Made by a program: the position numbers and the translations under genes | Notes under the pieces: generated by a model | What the model was told of the DNA's origin: nothing | The model's input: only the letters and a program-made list of their open reading frames with translations | Database searches by the model: none | Shown here: positions 22,032-32,301 of the stretch, piece by piece | How positions within the stretch are numbered: position 1 is the stretch's first letter | Layout: each line of letters opens with the position of its first letter | Source: Phaeoceros laevis | Taxonomy: Eukaryota > Anthocerotophyta > Anthocerotopsida > Notothyladales | Assembly: GCA_049999765.1 (NCBI GenBank) | Contig: JBNGIQ010009446.1 | Span: forward strand, 1-44,585 | Length of the DNA stretch: 44,585 bases | Direction of reading: 5' to 3'

Positions 22032-24084
22032 ATTATTGTGTCACTCGTCAGCTGCAATTTGGCAGAGCACAAGCTTTCAAGTAGGCGTTTCGTGTTTAGA
22101 GTTATATGCAAGGATCAGCTCGCGGCTGCTTGGCGTTTGCTTGCAGGTTCACGTTGCCTCGCTAAGTTCAGATTCCAGAACTTCCAGGCCACTTCCAAGA
22201 CCTGACCACCGGCGGATTCTGCCTACCTCCAGAAATCTAGCAGAAATAGAGTGTGGCCGTCCAAATGGCAACTTGTGTCGATTCGGATTACTTCAAAAGA
22301 AAATCACATATGTTCATCTAGTTACATTATTATCTATGTTCATGCGAGAGAACTTTAAGCACGCAAAAGCATCTCTCTTTCTCCACCCACACCCATGCTT
22401 GCTTATGGCTTTGTGAAAATAAAGTCTTGGCCACAAAAAATCTCTCTCTCTCTCTCTTTCTTCAATGCAAAAAATGAGGAGAGCTCATATGAGGATAGGA
22501 TATATTCCAGATTGGGGTAGAAATCACTAGGCAATAAATGAAATGGGTCAGATTGAAAATCATCTTTAAGTAGAAAAAAGAAAAGCATATAGCTATACAT
22601 GTGTCTAAACAAGAGAAGCAAGATTCCTGAAAATATTAGCATCCTAGCAATTTAGTAAGTAATAAGTATGTATGTAAGGAATCTAAGGACTGCAAATCAT
22701 CATTTATTTAGTAAAAGCATTTCTCTCTTCTACTACTCCTACTATGAAATTATTTGAAATACCTATGTGGGATAGTAATATGATAATATATTAAAATACA
22801 ATCTCATAGTATTTATACCAGAAATTAATTTAACACTTAACAAAAAAAATTTGTATTGTTAAATATCTTGAAATTCAACCAAGTTTTTCGAGTTAGAATA
22901 CTAGCATACAACAACAAAAAAACTTATGCAATATACATTTACCAAGTTAGCTATTAATTATTTATTATTATATTAATAATCACTTAACTAGTATGATTCA
23001 TTTAAAAAATTTATAATTGAGAAAAAATCTGCAAGTTCCTCCTTTCAGTTTTGACGAGACTTGGCCTGCTCGTCTAAGCTTGAATATAAAGAAAAGTTCT
23101 TGCTTTCACTTTCCTTGACCAGACTTGGCCTGCTCGTCTAAGCTTGAATATAAAGACTTTTCTGGGTATCCATAAAACATGTGCTCAGAGCCTTATATGC
23201 ACTTTCAACGTTTACCAATTGCTTCTGTTTCGAGCTAGTCTAAGTAGACAATTGTGAAGAGACTCCCTTTTTATGTAGATGGCATAATGAAGTTTTCGTG
23301 CAGAGGAGTCTCTTTCTAGCCATTCTGAGTACATAGCTTTGATAAGAATTCCTTGTTTAGGAAGATGACAAGAAAGAAGTTTTCACCCACCCAACTTCCA
23401 ACTTCCTTCCTCCACCCAAGAGTAGGACCATGCCAACTTGTCCCAGCTTCTTTACCTTCCGATCCAACATTGCTGTAAGGACAATGTTGGGTGACCCAAC
23501 TTTGCTGTAAGGACAAGTTGGCATGGTCCTACTGTTGTACAAGTGCTGGATAGGGTGTATTTCGGGTGCTGACGAAATACGAACCTACGCTCAGCAGAAA
23601 GTCCCTTCGGACGGTCGGAAGGTAAAGAAGCTGGGCGCCATACTTTATAACCTAGTCTAATAAAATAATCTAACTTACACGCCGCAACGTACACACTCGC
23701 TAGCTCCTTACATTCTTAGGGCTAACATTGCGGCGGGCAGTGCGGGCAGCCTGCTGACGGCGGAGATTCGCGTTACTTGCACATTAACGTTCCTACGGTA
23801 CCGACCGTGCGGGCCACGCGACCCGGAACGAGGCAGTGGGAACAAGACAGTGCGTCTAAAGGATTATTTCACGCCCCGAGTAGACTAAGCATCCGACGAG
23901 GGAGCTTCTGCCACTCTCGATCTTGACGGCGCCAGCGCGCGAGGAGCGCGCACAGCTTCAATTTCTCGGGCTGCTAGTGGTCTGCAACCACTCCAAGACG
24001 GAGAGGACGGGGCAGCCTGTTTGAGGAGACGCAGGTGGACGCCCCAAGCTATCTGGCGGCTCCCGCTCCCCGTACTCGCAAGAC
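22032..24084. other. Divergent 2-kb intergenic region (giant gene / SRA gene)
   Basis: Must hold the promoters of both flanking genes. 22441-22461 is a CT microsatellite. 22640-23040 is strongly AT-rich without genes. 23057-23091 and 23121-23155 are a 35-bp direct repeat (AGACTTGGCCTGCTCGTC...). 23421-23635 is a set of inverted repeats, listed separately. No open frame here is convincing. Confidence 0.6.
23421..23635. repeat. Two interleaved perfect inverted repeats (foldback element)
   Basis: 23421-23443 pairs perfectly (23 bp) with 23511-23533. The adjoining 23442-23462 pairs perfectly (21 bp) with 23615-23635. Between them, CCAACATTG and CAATGTTGG flank CTGTAAGGA, which is itself repeated. 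The order A-B...A'-B' is not a simple hairpin, so one arm was probably rearranged or duplicated. It may be a relic of a small foldback transposon. Confidence 0.7.
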
Positions 24085-25848
24085 ATGGCTACCTCAAAGC
24101 TTAAGGATTTTTCAAAAGCTCGGGTGGACAAGATGGAGGCCACCAAAAAGAAGCGGAAGAGGAGGAGGTTGGAGCCGGAATTGGTGATTCTGGAGGATGA
24201 CTGCCTGGACATGGTTGTCTGGCGGCCGCCTGCTATAGAGGACGATGACGACTGTGTTCTCATCCCGGAGTGGATGTTCAGCTCTGGCAACGAGAGGGGG
24301 ATGGTTGAGGCTTATGATCGGGGTCATTTGCCTAGGCATTATGGAATTGTTAGTACGCCGGGAAGCTGAATGTATCTTCTCTTGCAAATCAGGAGTGAAG
24401 GTGGACAGAATGGCTGACCTCGTGTGGCATGTTCTTGGACGTGTGAACTCGTCAGCAGGAGGCGGAGGAGGAAATGGCGCCTCCAGTCCAAGATGACGAG
24501 GACTGCTGCATTATTCCGCAGTGGATGTTTTGTGTTGACAAGGACACTCAAAGTCTCCTGACCTTTCAGACTCATGTCTGGGGGCCCCTCCACGCTCAGT
24601 GCATACAGGTTGGTGCTTCACAATTTGCAGCACGCCGTGCTCCTGCAGGCCAATGCGGTCCAGTTTTTAACCTGCCACTTCTTGGAAACTGTAGGAAGAG
24701 GAGCAGAGAGCTCGGGTGAAGGAAAGGGTAAGGTTTCTTGCCAGCATTTGAAGTACTAGCCGGGGCCTGGCCAATTGCGCTCCGGATCCATGGTGAGAGG
24801 GCAATTCTTGGCTGACGTGATATTCTGTTCTCTGCAGGCTCACAAGCGACCTGACATCAAGGCTTGGGAGAAGGTGACTACCGTTTTGCGCTTGAGGCTC
24901 TTCCACTTCCTTTCTCGATTTCCAGGTGGTCCGGCGAAAATGTCTGAGCTTGGTTGTGTGCTGTTGCTTGCAGATAAGGCAGCAGGGGCGTTATCATTTC
25001 CCTGAGCCTCAGATTGGAGTGCCCCCTGGCCTCTTTGTAGGGTACACTTGTTACTCCCGCGGGGAGATGGCAGCAACTGGACTGCACAGAAAAATTGTTG
25101 ACGGAATCGACTTCATCCCAGAGAACACGGAGCTCATCCCTAACGAGGTAGGAACCCCTTTACTCTCTGTCCGCAAATATGTTTTTTTTTTGTTCTGTCC
25201 TGATAAGACGAGTATTTTGTCTCAGGTTGCAAGGCAGATCGAGCTGCCAGTGGCCATCAGCATTGTAATGTCTGGAGGCTATGAGGACGATCGAGATGAT
25301 GGTGACACCATAATCTACACTGGGCAAGGTGGCAGGAACAGCATAGGGGGAAAGAAAAGGCAAGCCACACCACAAACACTAAACGAGGCGAATCGAGCTA
25401 TGGAGGTAACCAATCTGTTGTGTAGCCCGGTGGTTCAAATGTCTCAGATATTTTCGCTTTGAGATTTTCCAAGTGTGTTGCCTAACAATTGCGATCCCTC
25501 CTTGGCTCCTTACAGAAGAGTAAGTCTCAGAACCTGCCCATTCGAGTCATGCGAGGTCACAAACCGAAAACGTATACCTACAGCGGGCTCTATCAGATAG
25601 TGGAATCAGGCTTTGCGCCAGGACTATCTGGCCATCTCGTCTTTAAATTTAAACTGAAGCGGTTGCCTGGGCAGGTGCCCCTGCCAAAAGAAAAGGTAAC
25701 ATCTTGATTTTTCGTTGCGCACACACAAAGATTCCAGAGATTCCTGGTGCTACTGTAGGATGCTGACAGTATCACGTTGGTTTGTGATGTAGGTCCAATT
25801 CCAGAGGAGGTAGCGCTGGCAGAGGTGAAAGAATCTGCGCAGGATTGA
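24085..25848 (+). CDS. SRA (SET-and-RING-associated) domain protein without SET, multi-exon
   Basis: The 3' exons are clear, all in phase 0 with GT-AG borders: 24838-24873, 24974-25147, 25226-25405, 25516-25695 and 25759-25848 (stop TGA). They encode RPDIKAWEK, GVPPGLFVGYTCYSRGEMAATG + LHRKIVDGID, ISIVMSGGYEDDRDDGD + TIIYTGQGG, LPIRVMRGHKPKTYTYSGLYQIV and HLVFKFKLKRLPGQ. This is the SRA/YDG fold that binds methylated cytosine in SUVH histone methyltransferases. In SUVH proteins pre-SET and SET follow; here the frame stops 30 codons after the last intron. The 5' part is uncertain. ATG 24085 opens a basic (KKKRKRRR) then acidic segment, and the exon structure between about 24290 and 24837 is not resolved. 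The product is likely nuclear. SRA identity is sure; the gene model is not. Confidence 0.75.
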
Positions 25849-27170
25849 GTTACTCCCGGACAATATGTACACTGTGAATTCCATCCTCGTCCACCAGAAC
25901 CAGACAGCTTTTGTTCTGGATATCAGGATAACGAATCCCTGAGCATGGCTGGACAAAGAACCTCGGCCTCATCCACCAAATTCCAAAGCCGGACTTCAAG
26001 TACTTTTCCAAGTTTGATTCCTTCGGGCCGGACCGCATACTGCATATACTCGGAATTTCTTTCTTAGCTAGGACCGTACTGTAGAAGAGGGTAAAGGGGG
26101 AGTAAAAGAGGGTCGAAGGCGAGTTCGGCATAGGAAACCTTCGGACTTGTCGTTGACTGCTGCTTTGTTGTAGAGGTACAGAAATGTAGGACAGAAGCTA
26201 CACTGTGTTAACTGTCGTTTGTGCAAATAGTAAATTGCGCTTCTGCGGCGCGGTTGAGCTGTGAATAATCACAGAAAGTGCCGTCTCTTGACTGAGCCCT
26301 ATCCCAGATACAGTGCACATAGGATTCCTACGGTTTGCAATTGTGATCAACACTGCTCTTGGAAGCTATGCGCACTGAGTGCCTATTGGCCCAGACATCT
26401 ACAGTTGAAACCCATGTGTTAGGTCTGGCACCTCAGTCATGTTTTCTGCAGGATCACAGACTAGAGGGCCAACCTGTTTGTTTGCTGCATCTCCAAGGTT
26501 TGCTGCATCTCCAAGCTTTCCAATAACAATATTGGTCCCCTTCACACTGCTATCACGCTGCACATAGTTTAGATGAGGTGACTACTTCGATTAACTCGCA
26601 AATTGCTGAACAGAGCTTGTTTCTCCCGGATGGCCACGACGTTTGAAATTCCCCTTACAGCTGCATACGAGTCATGCTGGAAATTTTGAATATTGAGGAG
26701 TTCTGGTACCACGAAGTCCACAATATCCAAAAGAGGCTGCTACCTTATAATCTGCCTCAAGTTCCTGCCCCAATTGAGACTGGCTAGGCCACACAGTTTC
26801 TCCCAAAGTCAGCCCTAATATGTGTAAAACGCAAGTTTTACAAACTTTAAGGGTGATGGTGGATTAGATACTTCCGAGGTGAGGTCATAATTGGTTGCTT
26901 TCCTTTTCAGATCACAGCCTATATATGTGTTGCAGCATCCTGAGTTGCAATGCCTGAATGAACTGCCATAGCCTGCGGGGTCAAGCTCACCGAGAAGCCT
27001 AACAAGCATATTTGAGGCTGGGCCCTAACACGACTCGCCAGTTTGTGGATGCGGGTTTGGTTTTTCCAGAGAAGCGCAAGCGCTCGGTCTGTGCGGCATC
27101 AGGGTTATAGGTGAAGACTGCCTAGGGAGGGTGGGAGGAGCCAGTATAGTCGCTTGCACGCTCAGCGAAG
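25849..27170. other. Intergenic, SRA-gene 3' flank and CXIP4 5' leader
   Basis: No pre-SET or SET coding sequence was found in any frame downstream of the SRA stop. A short direct repeat (GTTTGCTGCATCTCCAAG, near 26479 and 26496) is present. Otherwise I see nothing I can support. Confidence 0.4.
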
Positions 27171-28277
27171 ATGCCGGCCACAGCGGGCCGCGTGCGTATG
27201 CCCGCAAACAACCGGGTGCACAGCAGCGCAGCATTGCAGACGCATGGAATTTGGCAGAGTGCCATCGGATACGACCCTTACGCTCCGGACCAGAAGAGCC
27301 AGCCGGAGGACCGATCGGGGGCTCCCGAAGCGGGAAGCGGACAGGCTGCAGGGGATCAGCAGAATGCCTACGATTCCTTCCAGGGGCTGCTGGCCCTGGC
27401 CAGGCTCACCGGGTCCAACGCGGATGTGGCCAGGGGGTCGTGCAAGAAGTGTGGCAGGGTTGGGCACCTCAGCTTCCAGTGCCGCAACATCTTGACGGTG
27501 AAGGAAGCGGAGGCTGTGGCCGCGGCTGCGGCTGCGGAGAGGGGGAGGGAAGGCAAAGGCAAGGATGGGGAGGGTTTAGGTAGTCTGTCCGGTCTGGAGA
27601 GCTCGTCGGAGGAGAGCTCTCTCACCGACAGCGATGAGGACTCGGAGATGGAAAGGATTATTGCAACCAAGTACAAGAAGCGGGTAGGCGCCTTGAGCAA
27701 GGATAGGGTTAAGTTGTTGGATGCCATCGTTGCCGAGAAGAAGAGAGCCAAGTCCAAGAAGAAGAGGAGCAGCTCGTCGGACGAGAGCGACGGCAGTTTG
27801 CAGCGTGCGGAGGAGGAGAAAAGGTCTAGCAGGAGACGGCACAGGGAGAGCAGGAGGTCAGGAAAGAGCAAAGACGCATCCAGGTCTCGGTCCATAAGGC
27901 ACAGCAGGAAGAGTAGGGATTCTGAGAGTGATTCGAGTGATGAAAGCAGTGATGCTGAAGAGAGGTCGAGGCACAGGCACCGGAAGAAGGAAAGCACCAG
28001 GCCACGCAGGCACGGTAGGGATTCTCTGAGCAAGAAGCGGGAGAAGAACGACACTGACGATGGGCCGGTTGAGGAAAGTGAAGAGGACGACAAGTATAAG
28101 AGAAGAGGACGAAGGGACAGGCATGCGGATCTTGGCATGTTCAAGGAACATCGTAGCAGGGGAAGAGATGTGCGGTCACCTGATTCCGAGCATGATGATG
28201 ACATAAAGCAGAGTAGGAACCGGAGAGGTGATCCGCGTAAGGACCGTGATGGGCATGTCAGCAAACGAAGATCTTAG
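27171..28277 (+). CDS. CXIP4: CXIP4-like zinc-knuckle protein (CAX-interacting protein 4 homologue)
   Basis: 368 aa, single exon. The start MPATAGRVRMPANNRVHSSA, with GIWQSAIGYDPYAP, is the hallmark N-terminus of plant CXIP4 proteins. A CX2CX4HX4C zinc knuckle sits at C91, C94, H99 and C104 (CKKCGRVGHLSFQC), preceded by SFQGLLALARLTGSN. After residue ~110 the chain becomes Ser/Arg/Asp/Glu/Lys-rich with RS and SR dipeptides, typical of the related SREK1IP1/p18SRP splicing-associated proteins. CXIP4 in Arabidopsis was found as an activator of the vacuolar H+/Ca2+ exchanger CAX1. The basic RS-like tail suggests a nuclear RNA-related role, so the true function may be RNA processing. No nearby gene suggests a shared pathway. 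Confidence 0.93.
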   Translation: MPATAGRVRMPANNRVHSSAALQTHGIWQSAIGYDPYAPDQKSQPEDRSGAPEAGSGQAAGDQQNAYDSFQGLLALARLTGSNADVARGSCKKCGRVGHLSFQCRNILTVKEAEAVAAAAAAERGREGKGKDGEGLGSLSGLESSSEESSLTDSDEDSEMERIIATKYKKRVGALSKDRVKLLDAIVAEKKRAKSKKKRSSSSDESDGSLQRAEEEKRSSRRRHRESRRSGKSKDASRSRSIRHSRKSRDSESDSSDESSDAEERSRHRHRKKESTRPRRHGRDSLSKKREKNDTDDGPVEESEEDDKYKRRGRRDRHADLGMFKEHRSRGRDVRSPDSEHDDDIKQSRNRRGDPRKDRDGHVSKRRS

Positions 28278-30720
28278 TTGACCTCCTCTCCATTCTTCTA
28301 TCACCCAAGACCTGACCCACCTTATGAATTGAGGAACATGGCACAAGTTGCTCAGTGCTTAGGTGAGCGTGTGGAAAACTTCAAATGTGATGACTTACGG
28401 TTCAGATGCTTAGTTGCATTGTCTGGTTGTGGTTTCATCTGATTTCTTTCTGTATTTTTGGAATTTGCAGTCCGACCTGCTTTTGTCCAGCCATGGCCTT
28501 CAGGAAGCAGCAGGTTGCCTTTGAGCATGTACTTGTGTGCAATTCATGTGCATGGAGATTCACTACTTTGTATAATGCCAAGAAAATTGTAAAGAGCTTT
28601 TGTGGTGTTTTTACAAGGAATCTCATAGCCTGGAAGGATCTTTTGCTGAATTTGGCCGTTCCTCTAGTGTTTTGATCCTTCGCTAGTAGCCTCGCCGATG
28701 TGGTCAATGATTCCTGTTCGTATTCAATTTGCTATGCAATTGGTGAACTGCACTGTTATAACAGTTCTGCTCTGCCATTACTTAGCTACTGTCGGTTTCA
28801 TACAACTTGTACAATTGGCATTGCTAATATGCTAGCACCTTCGGCAAAGTGCCTGTACCTGAAGTTCCTCTTTGCAAGTTTCCACGCCTGTTGCCTAACA
28901 ACATGATCCCCGCTGGCCTACTGCAGTGTACTACAAATTCATGAGCACCTCATCGAAAGAACTGCGTCTGAATGCACTGAATTTATTTAATTGGCTGCAG
29001 CATACTATGATAGTACGACAACCTACAGCATAATTTGATAGTACGACAACCTATTACTGGCATCTGTCGATCTGTGCATCATGTGTAGCGCGCCCTAACC
29101 AAAGGCAGTTCAAGCGCATAGTCCTCCGTCATCCGGAGGGGTTTCAGCTAGCCCTGACACTAGCCCTAATACCAGCCCTAACAGTAGCCCTAGCCTGCCC
29201 TCCAACCTTCATTTCGTGCTCCACATCAGGTCGAGTTGCCAGGCACAACCTATTGCGCAGCAAAGTTGTGGCAAAGCGAGCAAGCCTTCGCATTTCACTC
29301 AGCGCTACTCCCTGGAACTAGACTAGGGTTTGGCCCAATCGAGCTGGCTTTGCACCATCAGGTCTCTGATTGTCTTCTCCAATTGGGGGATGGTGTGCAT
29401 GGACTTGATATCGCTTCTTTGAAGGTAGTTCCTCGCTCCTTGTGGCAGGCTTGATTTCTTGTTCGCTTCCTGTTTGGCTTTGGTCGTATTTTCCCCGGGC
29501 CATGCCACTTGGTCCCAAGCGGTGGGAGCTTAGGCTAGGCGGTACGCCGTCCTAGCTCCGGGGGTACAGTTAGGCTGCGGTTGAACCCTGTTTGGTCTTT
29601 CGCAAACTTGTTCCCGAGGTATCTTGGGTGTGAGCCCCTGGTGTGTCCAAGGCCCCTAGGGTAGCCCCTGGTTGAGCCCCTAGGGGCCTGCGGACGATAC
29701 TTGCACGGGTAGTCTTGCTTGTATGATAGTGTGCTTGTAGTTGTCCTGAGCAGTGTGGTTGTTAGAGTTGTGCGTCCCTGACCATAACGTGCCACAGGAT
29801 AGCCTGTCTTGCGAGCAGTCGGAAGTAATCGTTCCTTTATGCGACTGTCTTTCGCATCCTGGTCACTGCTACCTGCTCGTAGTTTCTCGGATAATTTTTG
29901 TTGTTTTTTTGCTTCTGCCGAGAGGCGTTGCCACGTTGCCAAACTTTGTGCAAGGTTGGTGTCAGTAGAAGCAGAGAAAGAAGTGCAACCACTCTTAAAC
30001 CAATGTCTGCTCTTTCCCCCGAGCAGTTGTTGACCTGTCTAGTGGTACATGCGAATTGCTTCGTTATTGTAACGAGCAGAGTGCTTGCTGATGGTGAGCA
30101 ATTGTTGGTGCTGTGTATTTGCTCTCGTGTGTTGCCTACCTTCATAGCAAAGTTAAGATTGCTCACTGCTGTCGCAGCCTACGGAAGTGTGAGTTGCAGG
30201 TCAACCTGTGGCTGAGGACTCTGGAGCCACAATGGTAGAGACTGATTCAGGTCGTTTGCTGTATTGCAGGGAAGTGGGGCTTGGACGAACAATTGTTGTC
30301 AGTATATCGCCCTTTACTGTCATGTCTCTCGGTCTCGAATTTCAAATCCAGTCTGCATCTTCTTGAGGTCCTAGCAATCCCAGATGGAGTTGTATGACAT
30401 CCCCACATGGGCTCGCTAGCACGTGAAGATGGAAGTAGGGCTGGCCTAAACACTTTGCAGGTTCCTTTATGCCCAAAACAAGCAATCCCATCACTGTCCA
30501 AGTGGGCTATAGCTGAATGCACTCGTCTCCTCAACAGTTCGTTCTCTCGTCTCCTTCATACAGCACATAGTAGCTAGTCTGTTGTCTAGCTTCCTTCTAG
30601 TGGTTCGTGCATTTGGTGGATAACCAGCAAAGGTGCTTCTGCCCAGAGTTCTAGTTGTTTGCCACTGTTTATCCTTCTGCGATAGAATGGATTGTTGTGA
30701 AACTTGTGCTAGTACTCTAA
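28278..30720. other. Intergenic with CXIP4 3' UTR and scattered small repeats
   Basis: 28363-28469 has the form of a 3' UTR intron (GTGAGC...TTTGCAG), unproven. 29009-29025 and 29037-29053 are a 17-bp direct repeat (GATAGTACGACAACCTA). About 29148-29205 is a degenerate run of AGCCCTA words, telomere-like but irregular. About 29630-29695 repeats AGCCCCT with CCCCTAGGGG. 30008-30050 is one arm of the inverted repeat around the P450. No gene can be supported. Confidence 0.45.
30008..30050 (+). repeat. Left arm of a 43-bp inverted repeat flanking the P450
   Basis: Matches the reverse complement of 32511-32553 with two mismatches in 43 bp, starting TGCTCTTTCCCCCGAGCA. Both copies read in the same coding phase as SPE(Q/H)LLTCLVVH, which suggests both are fragments of a dispersed coding element rather than random repeats. 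Confidence 0.85.
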
Positions 30721-32301
30721 TCAATACAAGTGAGCGGGCAACCGCGGGGATATGAGGGCCTTGAGGGGCGCCTTGAGCTTGGAGGCGATGTCCATCTTTG
30801 CCGACATGTCCACCTTCTCCTGCCCGGGCGGGAGCTTCCAGTCGAAGCTGTGGAGCAGTCTGGCCATGACAAGACATGTAATGGACATGGAGAAATTCAA
30901 ACCAGGGCAGATGCGTCTCCCCGACCCTAACGGCAGCAGCGAATAGTGCAACCCACGGACGTCCACGCCCTCCGCGCTCCCTCCCGGCATAAACCGGTCC
31001 GGCCAAAACTCCTCCGCGCGTTCCCACAGCGCAGGGTTCCTCTGAATGGCCCAAACGTTCACCAGCACCTTCGTCTTCGCCGGGACGTGGAAGCCACCAC
31101 CGAGCTTCACGTCCTCCCGCGGCACCAGCAACGGCAGCGCCGGGTGCAGCCGCATCGTCTCCTTCACTACGGCCTGCACGAAGGGCAGCTGCGGCATGTC
31201 CGACTCTTCCACGCGCCGGCCTCGCCCCACCACCTCGTCCAGCTCTCGCTGCGCGGTTCGCAGCGCGCTCGGGTTGTTGAGAAGCTCGGCCAGCGCCCAC
31301 TCCATGGCGACGGCCGCGTTGGTGGGCGCGCCCAGCAGCACCACCGACAGCAGCGCCTTGAGCTCGCCGTCGGGCAAGCCCTGGCCGTCTTCCTTGGCCA
31401 GGCCCGCGATCACGTCCGCGAGGTCGCGCGGGGGCTGGTGCGAGTGCGCGACGCGGTGCGCGCGCCGGCTCTCCACCAGCTCCTGCAGCGCCGTGTCCAG
31501 CTTGGAGAAGGCGTCCTTGAGCGCGCGCCACCCCGAGCGGAGGAAGACGCTGTCGAGGAAGCCCAGGCGAGGGAACACGTCGTGCACGAACTTCCTGTGG
31601 GAGATGGCGATGAACTCCTCGCACAGGCCGTCGGTCACGTTCCCGGACCCGCTGCCGCCCCCCAGATCGATCGCCTTGTCCTCGTCGTCGTCGCCCTCGC
31701 CGTAGCTCACCAGCCTCTTCCGGAGCAGGATCTGAAAGGTGGCGTTCACGGTGGTGGCGCGCAGGCGGGTGTGCATGTTCACCACCGCGCTGCCGCCTCC
31801 GCAGGCGGCGCGCATGTCGGCGACCACGCGACGGAGCTCCTGGTCGCGGCCGGCCGAGAACTCGGCGATTCTCCTCACCGACAGCAGCTCCAGCGTGAGG
31901 AACTTCTTGGCGACGCGCCAGGGATGGCCGTAGGGCTCGAAGCTGATCTCGGTCGGGTAGCGCAGCTGCTTCATGGCGTAGCTCGGCGGGGGGCGGTCCG
32001 CGAACGCCAGGTCCTGCGCGCGCACCACCTCCTCCGCCAGCGCCGCCGACTGCACGGCCAGCACCGGCTTGGACCCCATGCGCAGCCAGACGAGCGGGCC
32101 GTGCTCCTTCCCCAGCTCCGCCAGGCCGCGGTACAGCAGAGGGGTGCGCAGGAAGAAGAGGAGGTTGCCGATCACCGGAAGCCCCGCGGGGCCCGGTGGC
32201 AGTGTCGTGGAATTCTGGGGACGCTTCAGAATCTCTGGCCATAGCCACTTGATTGAGAGGACGACGATCGAAACAAGGAGTAGCAGCGCTGCCACCGCCA
32301 T
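30721..32301 (-). CDS. Cytochrome P450, CYP71-clan type, with atypical I-helix
   Basis: 526 aa, single exon. ATG 32301 is chosen; an upstream in-frame TTG is not a likely plant start. An N-terminal membrane anchor (AVAALLLLVSIVVLSIKW) is followed by the proline hinge LPPGPAGLPVIGN: an ER-bound microsomal P450. Motifs seen: ExxR as KETMRLHP (E381-R384), PERF-like WPDRF, heme loop PLGSGRRICPG with the axial Cys 465, and DVRGLHYSLL before it. The I-helix normally reads (A/G)Gx(D/E)T(T/S). Here it is GAPTNA (324-329): the acid is Thr and the conserved Thr is Asn. The Phe of the heme signature is Leu. It lies between inverted repeats and next to BAHD genes, so a role in specialised metabolism is plausible. 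The substrate is unknown. A long antisense frame over it is a GC-rich shadow. Confidence 0.92.
   Translation of the reverse strand: MAVAALLLLVSIVVLSIKWLWPEILKRPQNSTTLPPGPAGLPVIGNLLFFLRTPLLYRGLAELGKEHGPLVWLRMGSKPVLAVQSAALAEEVVRAQDLAFADRPPPSYAMKQLRYPTEISFEPYGHPWRVAKKFLTLELLSVRRIAEFSAGRDQELRRVVADMRAACGGGSAVVNMHTRLRATTVNATFQILLRKRLVSYGEGDDDEDKAIDLGGGSGSGNVTDGLCEEFIAISHRKFVHDVFPRLGFLDSVFLRSGWRALKDAFSKLDTALQELVESRRAHRVAHSHQPPRDLADVIAGLAKEDGQGLPDGELKALLSVVLLGAPTNAAVAMEWALAELLNNPSALRTAQRELDEVVGRGRRVEESDMPQLPFVQAVVKETMRLHPALPLLVPREDVKLGGGFHVPAKTKVLVNVWAIQRNPALWERAEEFWPDRFMPGGSAEGVDVRGLHYSLLPLGSGRRICPGLNFSMSITCLVMARLLHSFDWKLPPGQEKVDMSAKMDIASKLKAPLKALISPRLPAHLY

Noticed and set aside
25849-26090. Continuation of the SRA gene as pre-SET exons
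   Set aside because: No Cys-rich pre-SET or SET pattern in any frame; frames have early stops.
27368-28264. 298-codon minus frame over CXIP4
   Set aside because: Antisense shadow of the Ser/Arg-rich tail; low-complexity Leu/Ser product.
29148-29205. Interstitial telomere repeat
   Set aside because: AGCCCTA words are irregularly spaced and mixed with other bases; not a true TTTAGGG array.
29535-29942. 135-codon minus frame, possibly a retroelement gag piece
   Set aside because: Basic, low-complexity sequence but no zinc knuckle, protease or integrase motif; not enough to call.
30946-32244. 432-codon open frame on + over the P450
   Set aside because: Exactly antisense to a clear P450; Arg/His/Gln/Leu-rich composition typical of the shadow of a GC-rich gene.
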